The notes under the pieces: model-generated | What the model saw: only the letters and a program-made list of their open reading frames with translations | What the model was told of the DNA's origin: nothing | Databases searched by the model: none | Made by a program: the position numbers and the translations under genes | In this document: in pieces, positions 45,362-56,463 of the stretch | Layout: the number at the start of each line of letters is the position of its first letter | Numbering within the stretch: the first letter of the stretch is position 1 | Assembly (NCBI GenBank): GCA_027922465.2 | Contig: BQMF02000067.1 | Location: 645,001 to 709,000, forward strand | Source of the DNA: Turritopsis dohrnii | Lineage: Eukaryota; Cnidaria; Hydrozoa; Anthoathecata; Oceaniidae | Reading direction: 5' to 3' | DNA length: 64,000 bases

Positions 45362-46515
45362 ATATATATATGGGATACCTTGAAACTAAGCTGTATCAAA
45401 TAATTGAGATACGATTCAACACAACAATTAAAAGCCAGTTTGTAACAAACTGGAATCGATTTTTGGATGACTGCCATATTTTATTAGATGAAGACGAAAT
45501 AAAGGGTGAGGAATTACTATCAATACTAAATAGTCTAAACCCAAACATCAAATTTACCATGGAAAAGAACAAAAATCATTTACCTTTTCTGGATATATTA
45601 GTAAATAAGGAAGGCACTAAAATCTGGATGGACATCTATTCTAAACCAACTGACTCTAAGAGATACGTCCCATTTAAATCTTGTCACCCTAAACCATGTT
45701 TAAAAAATATTCCCTACTGCCTTGCACGAAGAATTTGAATGATAGTTGAATCTACCCGAAACAAAACAAAACGACTAAACGAATTACACGATGTACTACG
45801 AAAACAAGGATACCCAGAAAAAATCATTCAGAACGGAATACATAAAGCACAAACAGTCCCACAAATAGAACTTAGACAACCTAAAACACAAAATCTCGAA
45901 AACCACTTACCTTTTATAACAACACATAACCCGAACAACCCTGATGTTTTCCCACTCGTTAAATCTGTTATTGACCAACTACAACTAAGCGAAACGACAA
46001 AAACTAAATTCCAAAACCTAAATTTACTGAAATGCAAAAAGCAACCTCCAAATTTAGAAAGATTATTATGTAAGAGTGAATTTATTGAACCCCACCTAAT
46101 AAAAGTAAGTAAATGTGGAAAGAGTTGTGTTTGTTGCATATATATCAAAGAAAGGTCCGAATTCAAGTTTAAACAATCCAACAAACCATTAAAAGTAAAG
46201 TCTCCATTTAATTGTGAAACATCAAACTTAATATATGTAATCAATTGTAGCGGTTGCAACGAAGAATATATAGGGCAAACAGGAAGATCACTAAAAGAAC
46301 GACTAATTCCATATAGACAACATATATCACATCCAGAATACCAAAATGTGTACGTGGAACAACATCTACGCAACTGCGGAAACGCAAAATTCTCAATATT
46401 CCCCTTCTTCAAACTTAGATCAACTGACCGTACGAACAGGGAAACACACGAAGCAAAGTTTATCAACCAATACAGACCTAGTCTAAACACCCCATTTTCC
46501 ATTTCCATTTCCTAA
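45362..46515 (+). pseudogene. Penelope-like retroelement, 5'-truncated RT and GIY-YIG endonuclease
   Basis: Starts abruptly after an AT dinucleotide stretch in the RT palm and keeps the last motifs: 'WNRFLDDCHILL' (motif C Asp pair), 'INFTMEK'-like thumb start seen as 'IKFTMEKNKNHLPFLDIL', and 'IYSKPTDSKRYV'. A TGA at 45736-45738 interrupts 'CLARRI' where relatives usually have Cys, so it is probably a single-base nonsense change; the same frame then continues to 46515. The C-terminal part has the Cys linker ('CGKSCVCC') and GIY-YIG endonuclease ('LIYVINCSGCNEEYIGQTGRSLKER', read as two blocks; Arg and downstream 'EAKFINQY' Glu present). The N-terminal RT fingers and palm A/B motifs are missing, the usual result of 5' truncation. 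It is inserted in composite-repeat DNA. Confidence 0.85.
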
Positions 46516-47160
46516 CGTCAAATATTGTTGCTTAGAAACGGTCTTAATAATAAAAATGGTAACATAAAAAGGATTGTAACCACTTGAAAATCGTCAACAG
46601 ACGTGAAACGCGTTGTGGCAACCTCCGCCTTGTTTGTGTCTTATTCACCCACCTCTTTACTTTATATATCTACAGTTTCGGCGCCTAAATTCTTTTTCAC
46701 TACATTTATATATATATATATATATATAAAAACATCTGTTCAAAAACTCACCTAAGCATGTGGTTATACCTGTTCTTTTATTAATCTAAAATACAATAAC
46801 AGTAAAAGTTTAACAATAAACAGTTTCATAATAACAACATTTTCGTATGTATACAAACCTGTGTTTCTTCGTGAAGTTCAACGAAGAAATGAAAGCCGTT
46901 ATAAACGACCGAAATTTTTGGAATTTGTCAGCCAATCAAAACAGCGCATTTTAAGAGTTTTCCTTTATTAGCCAATGAAATCGATCAGCGGCGGGGTTTC
47001 CCCATATACAAATCGTAAAAAAAACGCTCTCGCATCTGCGTGGTTTTACGACGAAAAGGGAAAAAATAAGAAGGTTTTGACCGTGAAAAAAAAAGTAAAT
47101 ATATCACTCTCTAAAATAAAAGTGTGACACACAATCGCGGATTATTATAATAAGATAAGT
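46516..47160. repeat. Penelope 3' tail, TA run and A-type repeat fragment
   Basis: 46516-46730 holds the retroelement 3' region ending at a (TA)n run (about 46706-46730). 46825-47160 matches 40735-41160, including TTTACGACGAAAAGGGAAAAA, CACTCTCTAAAATAAAAGTG and AATCGCGGATTATTATAA, i.e. the start of an A-type unit that is then cut off. No gene. Confidence 0.6.
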
Positions 47161-47984
47161 CGTTTTCTCCAAAACCCTTCTGCTACAAAGTTCTTTTCAA
47201 ATACTAATCAGCACAAGATCTCTTAAGCTATGGTTAAGATCACTCGATCACCCGTTTCATTGGCAAAAACAAACACGTAAAAACCAACTTGAAACCATTA
47301 GCACAAATAACTGACAAGTTTGTAAGTAACGTAGACCAGGAAGATTGTCTTTGGTTTATGAGAGCCTACTGTGATACATTCACGAAAGCGCCAATGCTTC
47401 ATCGGACCAAAACTATCAAAACCTTAATAGTTTGTTAAAAATGTTTATATTGTTGTTGTTGGTCGAGACAGAGGTTGTTGAAACAATGAATACAGTAAAC
47501 TATATCGACAAGATAGTAACTTCGATATACGAATAAGTTGAAAGAAGATTGTAACGAGGTAACCACACGACCCTTAAAGATCTTGAACGTTTCCAAGATT
47601 TTCTCTATCGAAATTTAAGCGACTTTAAAGACGACAAGAAAATGTATCCAAGCGCAAATCAACATGCTAAGCTACGTGGTGCGGTGTTGTGCGCAGATAT
47701 GTAATTATTTTGCGCAGATATGTAATTTTTGAGCTGTGGAGTTATGTAATCGAGTGCTGCGCAGATATGTAAAATGCGAACTTTTTAATACAAATATTTT
47801 TTCTAGATTTTTTTCACTCAACTACCTCTGCTTTTGCGATATATCATAAAATCTTTTAAGAATGAAATGATAATCTATATTGTGTGTAAAGATTAAGAAT
47901 TTCAAGATAACAAACTCTTTGTAAGAATTTTGATTACTTTAATAAAGGTAATTTCGCGGAAAATGAGCGTATTAGTGTTTTATA

Positions 47985-48247
47985 CAGTGTGTTTCATAAT
48001 GTTAGAAATGGAAATTTCAAAGTTATTTTTACATCAATGGAAATCGACCATTAAAAATTTATTTACATTTTTCCAAGACATTTTCCTTATTTTTTCAAAA
48101 ACCACTTTTTAAATTTTCACAAAAATATACTAACCAAAAGAGCTTGAAAATGGCTTTCCATTGATGCAAAAATTATTTCGAAATTCGGTATGTTCATTTA
48201 AAAAAACAACTTTAAAATTTCCATTTCCAACATTATGAAACACACTG
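47985..48247. mobile_element. Tc1/mariner-type MITE inside the Ginger-like element
   Basis: 263 bp with TIRs of 33 bp differing at one position (CAGTGTGTTTCATAATGTT at the left; the complement of CAGTGTGTTTCATAATGTTG at the right), flanked by TA on both sides (47983-47984, 48248-48249). The inner arms stay partly complementary. Non-coding. Confidence 0.85.
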
Positions 48248-48955
48248 TAAGAACTTTATTTATAAGAAACAAAGCTTTACATTTTGGTACATTATCACTA
48301 TCCAGACCTAGCATATCATAATGTAAGTTGGGATTGCGCAGAAATGAACCTATTTCTCCGACCTGTCAATTTGAAGTGTAATTTTCATATCGTCTAAGCA
48401 AGGGCGTAGGATACGCAGATCGTAGGATTTTGTAGAGATTGAAATTTGTATTTATGCCCTTCGGTGATATAAGATAAAGTATTAATTTATCAGCTTATGT
48501 TCAATTGTCCTCCCCCTCACTCATTTACAGTTCTTTTTCTCGAAAGACTACTTTTTTTGTTAAATATTGAAGAAATCAATCATTTAATTTATCAAATAAT
48601 ACAGTACGAAAATTATAAATCGAACATTTCATAACAATGAAAAGCAAGAAGAAATTTCCATTCTTTCAATCATATCAAAGGAAAAAGGATGATTGCAAAG
48701 AGCGAAAAATATTCATTTCAACTTTAATTTTCATGGGTATTACTATCATGCTCAAAAATAAAACAAACTTATCACTTTCGATCTCTCACACTCTGAATAA
48801 AAAGGTGTTAACAAAGACCATAAGGAAAGAAATAAGTTCAAAACAAAAAATAAGCACGGGCAGTAGTATCAAAGACTCAGAAAAAAAAATGTTGCTAAAA
48901 ATGTTTTTTGTTTTCGATTTAGATTGACCACTCCTCCGGAATATTTATCCGAGCG

Positions 48956-49930
48956 ATGGGAGCCAGTGAATACGAAATTATAAAAGATTTAGTTTTAAAC
49001 GATGGCCGATTTCACATACCACCTTGCGATCGAACAAGACAGCAAAAAAGCGCTTACGTAAAGTATTGGAGATTGAAGCAACAGTTATCCGTAGACAGAA
49101 ATGGATTGCTGTTGTACGAAGGTAGAAGGGTTCTGAAGAAAGAGGATATCAAAAAATGTGTGTCAAAAGTCTTTAAACAAAGCAAATCGGCTGGGTACTA
49201 GAAGTTACGCTCAAAAGCTCTGGATGGTTTTGCTGGTATAAGCCGTGGAAGTGTATTGCAAATCACTAAGAACGATCCAAATTTCAGAAGATTTACCGTA
49301 AAATTCACCAACAAACCCAAACTCAAGCCTGTTACTGCTAAAGAGGGTAAGACTTCTAAAGACTTTTTAAAATTTTTCGGCATTATAATTTTCTGTATGG
49401 TATATCCTGAAATACATATAAGTTAGTATGGAGAAATATTCTTTAGATTCATCATATTCATCAAATCGATTTGGTTGATATGAGACGACAAAAAATCCGT
49501 TATCGAGGTGTCAATTACCGCTACATATTATCATTGCTTGATGTTTTTTCACAATATCATTGGTTAGCACCATTAAGGACTAAACACGCTTCACATGTAG
49601 TAAGCGAGATCGATAAAATTTACACGTGCCATGGAACACCAAAAATACTTCAAAGTGACAAAGGAAAAGACTTTTACGGAAATACAAAAAGGTAATGTGA
49701 AAGAAAGAAGATAAAATGATCAAAAGTAAAGCATACCATCCCCAGTCACAAGGAAAAGTTGAAGGGTCCCATAGAGAACTGAAAAGAAAATTAAATTATG
49801 ATCTTGTGAGAAAGGTGAAAAAGGTATCAATTGGGTTAAGGAGTTACAGCGATATACCAAGTGCTTAAATGATGACGAACGTGAAGATCTAGGTTGGAAG
49901 TCCGCTTTCGAGGTTTATTTTGGAAGGCAG
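48956..49930 (+). pseudogene. Ginger-like transposase/integrase, broken
   Basis: Reading begins around 48956 with a basic N-terminal region ('KQQLSVDRNGLLLYEGRRV'), a TAG at 49199, then in the same frame a gag-pol-like HTH/linker ('KALDGFAGISRGSVLQI', 'FRRFTVKFTNK'). The core starts at about 49455 with 'IHQIDLVDMRRQ' (first Asp), then 'YILSLLDVFSQYHWLAPL', 'HGTPKILQSDKGKDFYG' (second Asp, about 49660) and, after a stop and frame change near 49695, 'YHPQSQGKVEGSHREL' (catalytic Glu, about 49760). These are the D,D(35)E blocks of an rve integrase, closest in style to Ginger/KRBA2-type proteins. Several stops make it inactive. Confidence 0.82.
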
Positions 49931-49942
49931 TCAAACGAAATA

Positions 49943-50631
49943 GTGCAATCTGGAGTTCCTGTCTGTGAGAATGACGAAGTGGTTGAGATGGAAGTAAAAT
50001 CGCCACCTTGCGGGAAAATAAAGAAGAATGAAGAAAATATTCGAAATAAAAGGGAAAATGTTACAATGGCAAATAAACGGATAAACAACAGGACAATGAG
50101 ATACCATCAAAAAAGAAACAAGTGTTCAAATTATCGAAAAGGAGAAAAAGTATACATCAGGTACGGCGGTGGAAGCAAGAAAGGGAAGAACGTGGGTATG
50201 ACTACAAAGTCCAATTTCATGATTTGGTTAATGGTAAAGTTCGTTGTGAATGGTTTTCAGTAGAGGATATTGCTGATATTGAAATCAAAACGATTGATGA
50301 AGAGAAACGAAAAAAGAAATTTCAAAAGGCCTTCTTGAATTCTGTTATACTAACAAGAGAAGACCGATATGCATCATTTGAAGAGCAAAACTTCCATGTC
50401 ACATACGACCCCACTGGTGATGGCAATTGTATGTTTTCTGCCATAGCACATAGCTTACAACACCTTGACATACATCCTACGGCATCTTCAGTACGTAAAA
50501 AAGTTGTTGATTACCTCACACGTAGTCCAAATGATCGCGATGGGTTTCCGTTAGAACTTTTCGCAAACATGCCTTTTGAAGAGTACCTAGAACACATGGG
50601 AAGAGATGTATCATATTGTGACCAGATATAG
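49943..50631 (+). pseudogene. C-terminal part of the Ginger-like protein: linker and OTU protease domain
   Basis: From 49943 a Lys-rich linker ('NKRINNRTMRYHQKRNK', 'YRKGEKVYIRYGG') is read in one frame; from about 50130 the frame changes and continues with 'YDYKVQFHDLVNGKV', 'WFSVEDIADIEIKT', then an OTU cysteine protease start: 'YDPTGDGNCMFSAIA' with catalytic Asp and Cys, 'SSVRKKVVDYL', 'DGFPLELFANMPFEEYLEHM'. It ends at 50631 before the catalytic His block expected of a full OTU domain, so the domain is truncated. An integrase-OTU fusion is known from Ginger-type elements and from KRBA2-like genes. Confidence 0.8.
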
Positions 50632-51199
50632 TTTAAAGAGTTTTCATCTGATTAATCAGATAGAATTGAATTTTGACATACCTTATTTGGTAAAAAGTCC
50701 GTCGGTAAAAAAAGTTTGCCGGCAAACATTTCGTCACCGAGACCAAAATTCGTCACTTTAGTTTTGAGGTATTTAAGTTACCTATATTTATAAAGTTATT
50801 AAAGTTCTATTGATACAGCATTCGTAGGGTTTAGCGTATTATGCTTTTTGTATATTCATCATATTGAAGTAGTCCCTTATAGTTGGTGGTCATGAAAAGT
50901 TTATTTAACGAATGCAGGTTTCTATCAAAATAACTTAAAAAAACTGTTTTTCCTACAAGTGAACGTCCAAGACGGAAACAAATTGCTGCAATAAGGTTTA
51001 GGCATTCCATTGGAAGTCCAACTTTATCACAGTCTAAGAACAATGATACGTAATGTTTCGCTTGTTTGATTTGATTTCCACTTGGTCATAAAGTTCTTTA
51101 ATTATTTTTTGGTTGGAAAAATACCTGACTACGCATAGATATAATTATATAAATATACCAGGAAGACATAGTACAACCTATGATCATGTTACACTATAA

Positions 51200-51640
51200 A
51201 GAGGAAGCAGGTGTTAACTTTATAAAACGATATCTGACTGCCTGAAGCATTACTTACCACCAAATGTAAGACCAAGAATTGCATACCGCAGTACCAAAAT
51301 CAGATCAAGTTTCAATCTCAAAGACAAGACAGAGAAGACTCATAAACACGATATTGTTTACCCGTACAGTTGTCCTAACAGTAACTGTGACGCGACATAC
51401 ATTGGTGAAACATCACGACGCCTCTCTGAGAGAGTCAAAGACCACAATGGGCGTCATAAAAACTCCCATGTATTTAAACACCACATTGAGACTTAACACG
51501 ACGATGTTGTTATCGAAAATTTTGAAGTTATTCACAGTAACCTTAGTGGATACAAGCAACGAAAATTTGCACAGGCGTTATTAATCAGAGAGAAAAAAAC
51601 GTTAAATAAGCAAGAACTGCCTGTTCCTATGAAATGAATG
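51200..51640 (+). pseudogene. GIY-YIG endonuclease fragment of a second Penelope-like element
   Basis: In one frame (not the longest open one) the DNA reads 'SSFNLKDKTEKTHKHDIVY', 'CPNSNCDATYIGETSRRLSER', 'DHNGRHKNSHVFKH', a TAA at about 51496, then 'FAQALLIREKKTLNKQE' to a stop near 51637. These are the linker Cys pair, the YIG motif, Arg and the distal Glu of PLE endonucleases. The sequence differs clearly from the endonuclease at 46.2-46.5 kb, so it is another PLE family. It lies inside the Ginger TIRs. Confidence 0.78.
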
Positions 51641-53212
51641 GCTATCATTACCCTGGCCTTAGACAAAGTGTCTCTATGGTCTTGCCGTTTTATGTTCTTT
51701 GTGTGTGATGTAATTATTCGACGTAACAATGTTTTGTTGTCTTGTATTACGTAGCTCGTATTGTATTGTGCCTGTATTAGCTAGTTTAGAATTTTAATGC
51801 AAAAATGTAATTAACTTTGTAAAAATATATCATTCACTTTAGTCTTTCTGTTTGGCCTGTTGTATTGTTTTCTTAATATTTTTTATATTGTGTTGTTAAT
51901 TGCTACTTAGATCTTTCTTTTTACAAACGCTTATATGTCAAAACTTGCAAAAAGTATCTTTAACATATGTTTTGAGAAAGCCTACTAGTGGGTAGGTGAA
52001 ATATCCACATAAAAATTAAAATGAAACTTCCCGTGATTCTTTTCGCTATAAAATTGTTGGCTCACCTTAACCTGTATAAATATACCAATCATACTTTATT
52101 TTGTAATCATGGATGGATTTGTAATCATAATCGATATAAGATTCGATTGACGCATTTTGAGTGAAGCTACTTCTAGGATAAACCACGGTTAAAACTTTCT
52201 TAAAACCATGTTTTTTTTATTTGTTTTATTTTTCTTGCAATATTTTTTTGTTTACGGCTTATCGAAGACGTAGTAGATTTAGTGGATTGTCAAATAATAT
52301 GCAAAACCGTTGAAACTTGTCTTTGAGAAGCTTGATACATGTATATATTGTTTATACGTCACTTTAGGTTTGAGGATGGACGCGAGAGTCAATTATCTTT
52401 TGTTACTGTTTTTCTCTGAATCAATTTCCTGAATTCGTTTGTCAAGTATTATCGCCCACCTCAAAATAATGACTTTTATACAAGTTCTTATAAATGAAAT
52501 GCTTATAAAAATAACTGACATCAGCGTCAATACTCGAATTACTTTGTCCAGAAAACTGTCATTAGACAGTCTTAAAAGATACACTTGTTAAAGTTGAGAA
52601 ATAGAATAATCCGCAATCCGATCCCAAACATCCGTGGCTCGAGTATTTCACGGCAGCACGCCCAAAAAAGCTAAATATTTAGCTATAATTAAGAGCGCAT
52701 CAAACGTTGATTTTGCTCTAGAATGTTATGTTTTGCTTTGTTGGTTCATAGAAGTGTAAGGGTTTTTCAGATTTCTTTAGGATACTTGAGTTCTCTATCC
52801 ATATTCATAATAGAAAAAAAAATTAAAAAATGAAAGAAAAATAAGAGATCTGTCTCACTCAGTGAGAATCACCTAAATTAAGTTTTTCTCTTCGAGGACC
52901 CCCACATCTCTGCAACTTCACCGTAAACAGTTTTTATCAAAATGGTACACAGAAAAAAGGTGCAAATTCTGTAAATTTGGACCAAATTGGGCCTAAAATC
53001 CCCTTATTACCCAAATTTTGTTTGTCCTTCGCGTAAATTTTCAAAAGAAACGGATCATTCTGTAAATCCCCTTTTGACACAAATTTTGGAAAATGGCCCT
53101 CCTTATCAAACGAACATTTAACCATAAAAAGTCCGCATTTTACATATCTGCGCAGCACTCGATTACATAACTGCGCAGCTCAAAAATTACATATCTGCGC
53201 AAAATAATTACA

Positions 53213-54240
53213 TAACTAAATAATACACAGGACTTTGCCACAATCGTTCAAGATTAACCAACGTTAAATGAGCATGAAGAAATTGTTTAAATTCTTTATT
53301 TACAGCAGAAATTGAGATCACACATAGTGGACTATTTTTCTTTTTGCATGATACATACAAATGAAAATCAACTCCAAATGGAAGTGGAAGTCCTCATGAA
53401 TTAAACATGTACCGAAAAGATATTATAACCACTCAAAAGGTACCCAAGTCAAACTACAGACTGCATACTAACAACCTTAACGGTGATATTCTTCAAAGGT
53501 TTCATCGTGAAATCATACATGGAACATCATACCGAACTATATACTATGTAACATCTTTTTTTGCATGGACTTTAGTTGTACATTATGTTTTGGCTAATTT
53601 AGTATGATTTTTTTTTGCTGTATCATATTGGTTTTAATATAGTTCTTGTAGCAGTAACATAATATTCATTTCATCTTTTATGATTATTTCGTCAGAAAAC
53701 AACAAGCTAACAACGTACATAGAATATGAAAAAAATAAAAGAATATATACAAGGTAATAGAAGGAAATAAAAGACTGGGCTGGGAGCCTAAGAAAGCTGT
53801 GCTTTATCATGAGCACCATTCATATTGTTGATTCATATGCTGATACATATTTTTCTCGACGTTATAATAGTTAGTTTTAACAAAGTTTATAGAGAGAGAT
53901 GGTTTGGAAGGAATTGTTCTATGTTTTTGTTACAAATGTGCACCATCACGCTACATTAACTCCTTTGAAATTCTTTGTTTTTACTGACAATCTCCCAGGA
54001 GGGTCTGTAACTTGACAAAAGATATGACGTTGAAAATGATAGTGCACATCTATTGTATTTCAACATCGAGTAGAGTTATTAGGATTTTCTTTGAAGTTTA
54101 CCGCTAATTTGATTGACTATCATGCCGCTTTCCAAACCATATTTTCTATAAACTATGGTTTTAAGGAGGTTACACTGTACAACCATTGCTTATGCCAATC
54201 TCATAGGTTTCACTTGTGAAATTCATATTCCATAATATGT
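53213..54240. other. intergenic with a weak foldback
   Basis: About 53883-53915 (TTTATAGAGAGAGATGGTTTGG) and 54126-54158 (CCAAACCATATTTTCTATAAA) are imperfect inverted repeats that may bound a small MITE of about 275 bp. 53745-53830 resembles 54600-54690 (TGAGCACCATTCATATT), and 54160-54250 resembles 56090-56180 (AAGGAGGTTACA, TATAGGTTTCAC, ATATTCCATAATAT). No gene. Confidence 0.45.
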
Positions 54241-54375
54241 CTATATCCTAATACGCGCTGTGCATCCAGTTTTAGTTTAGAGAGTGAATTATTCGAGTCG
54301 TTTTTAACGGTCAAAATCTTCTTAATCATGTTCATATAGCGGCAGTTAGACCGCGCAAGACACATTCACGATTAG
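54241..54375 (-). repeat. A-type composite repeat end fragment
   Basis: Minus strand. Matches the inter-unit segment of the 41-42 kb array (ACGGTCAAAATCTTCTTAATC, GCAAGACACATTCACGATTAG). Truncated; no core. Confidence 0.6.
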
Positions 54376-54706
54376 TAGAAGCAGAAACCCTTGCAGTGCA
54401 TTTGATCGTTTCGAATGTTTTGATTGTTCGCAAGATCAAGAATCGATAGCGTTAACGTTCGTTTGCCAGCAAGTTTTCATTTGCTATTTTGAAAAGCAGG
54501 TAATGAAACATATGAGAGTAAGAAATTTCGAGACAACAAAGTTAGTAACGAAAGTATTGCATGAAGATTTATTAATGTTTTTAGGGTAAGTATACGTACA
54601 TACAATATAAAAAATAAAATGATTACAAGGTTATAGAAGGAATTAAAGCCTAAGAAAGTTGCGCTTTACCATGAGCACCATTCATATTTTTCCGATCAAG
54701 TATTCA

Positions 54707-55136
54707 AAATATTTTTTGTTGCAGTCGCACGTAGTGTCGCCTATGTTGAGTTTCTTGCAACAAAATACTGCGTGCTCTCGTCGGAAACCATGTTGTTATG
54801 ATCATCGAAGCAAACTTGTTGTGACATGTCAGCAAAAATAAACGAATATCATTGGATTACAACAAAAGTTTTGTACAAAAGCATGTTGCAAATGTGGGGA
54901 CACTAGCAACATTTTACAAAAGACATTTGCAACATGAAAAATTTGTTGCAGAAACAAAAAAAAATATCAAACTGATTTGATATTTTTTTTTGTTGCTGCA
55001 ACATTTTTATGGGTGAAATTTGTTGCAGCAACAAACAATTATACTATGGGGACACGAGCAACAAATGTCTTGCGATTGCAACAAAACAGATTTTTGTTGC
55101 AATCGCACGAAAAATGTTGCTCGTGTCCCCGAAGCT
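54707..55136 (-). mobile_element. deletion derivative (MITE) of Harbinger-1
   Basis: Inverted relative to the full copy. 55136 is the outer TIR end (GTGTCCCCGAAGCT, followed by TAA). The left 320 bp of Harbinger-1, up to just past the ATG of its MADF gene, is joined to the last part of the element. The join lies at an AGT that occurs at both sites in the full copy (16200-16202 and 18059-18061), so about 1.86 kb was lost at a 3-bp microhomology. The opposite TIR is cut off at 54707. Middle palindromes (GTTGCTGCAACA type) are kept. Confidence 0.88.
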
Positions 55137-56463
55137 TAAGCAGTTAAAATTTCCTGAATAATTGAGTAACAGACGTGTTTCATTTGTTATTTGTTTTATA
55201 CAATCACTGTAACGGCTCATTAGCCTTTACGTTTGTGTCAACTTACTTTCATGTTAATTGCCTTTTTCATTTGTTAGTTGTTGTATTTTGTTATTTTGTG
55301 AACTCTAGTCTTATTGTATTGTCTTTTTGATAATTGCTCCCACTGCACGCTTCTTTGGGTATTTCAGCTTTTCACGCGTTTTTTCTTGTTGAAATGTTAT
55401 GAATATTTGTATACATTTTTTCTACTTGTGGTTAGCCAGAGGGATGCAATATATGTTTCAGTAAGTTTATTTTATGTTAGATTTATGTTCAGATATTTTA
55501 CTTTGTCATAGTGGGTGAGCCTTGATTTTTTAATATTTTTTTCGTGTTTTCTGCTTTGTATTTTTCTAGCCTCATCTTGAGCGTGAACAAGATTCCCTGC
55601 ACCCACAATCACCAAAACTTTCAGTAAAGGGAGAGTATATTTACAATACAACAATTTACAATATTTACAATATACTTACAATGTAGTGTATATTGTATTT
55701 ACACATAAAATAATGTTACCGTAAAAGACAATTCTTACACAGCAACATTATTGAAAACCATAGTAATTCATTTTTTTCAAAGACTAGCACCCTTACATAC
55801 CAGAGAAATATCTTGACACCTTAACAGTGTACCTTATTGGAACCCTTATTGAACAGTTATAAGTCTTGCTTACCTGCATAAGTCTTTCAAAACTTTGTAT
55901 TCCTAAAGTATCTAAACATTTAAGAGGATTCAAACATGGGTTGAACCAGTAACATTCAAACTGCAGTAAACAAACACCGTGAAGAAATGGAAAAATTGTC
56001 CGTTTCCATCATGAAAAGACTTCTCTTTGTTGGGTCAGAACTACCGGGAAACAATCAAGTGTCCATTATAGAGAGGTGTCCTTAAGGAGGTTACCATCTA
56101 CAGCCACTGCTTCTAAATGTTACTCTTATAGGTTTCACTCCTGATATGTATATTCCATAATATATGTTTTATAAAATAATAATTTTTTTTGTCTGTTTTT
56201 GTTCGTTCATTTATATAGATATTCATTGGAAGAATAGCCATGTAAATGGATTACCTTGAAATGCAATTATTATTGTTATTATTACTTATGTCCATTTGAT
56301 ACTTTGATTTTGCGTGACTTTTCAAGTCTTCCGGTCACTAGTTATCAACCCTTGATACACAAGATCTATTAAAATTGAACTGTGGAAAGTCATTGATTTT
56401 GATAAAATTACTGCATTCCCTTCGTTTTTATATCTTTGTATCTCCATGTCCAGTTGTTAAGTT
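55137..56463. other. intergenic, nothing recognised
   Basis: Apart from the dispersed repeat at 56090-56180 and TATTTACAATATACTTACAATG-like tandem words around 55645-55700, I see no gene or element. Confidence 0.45.

Larger units (their letters stand above)
47700..53212. mobile_element. Ginger-like DNA transposon with about 90-bp TIRs, decayed
   Basis: 47698-47790 and 53125-53214 are inverted copies, about 95% alike by eye, with the outer end TGTAATTATTTTGCGC and its complement GCGCAAAATAATTACA. Each arm holds three or four copies of TGCGCAGATATGTAA or close variants. TGT...ACA ends and an integrase-type transposase inside fit the Ginger superfamily, which also commonly carries an OTU protease (from memory). 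Length is about 5.5 kb. No clear target duplication could be set because the TIR itself is repetitive. A mariner-type MITE (47985-48247) and a Penelope endonuclease remnant (about 51200-51640) lie inside and are probably later insertions. Confidence 0.78.

Noticed and set aside
45828..46508. 226-codon open frame on the minus strand
   Set aside because: Antisense shadow of the Penelope-like endonuclease.
46560..46660. Hammerhead ribozyme in the Penelope 3' region
   Set aside because: A GAAA-containing GACGTGAAACGCG is present, but I cannot find the CUGAUGA core, so there is no support.
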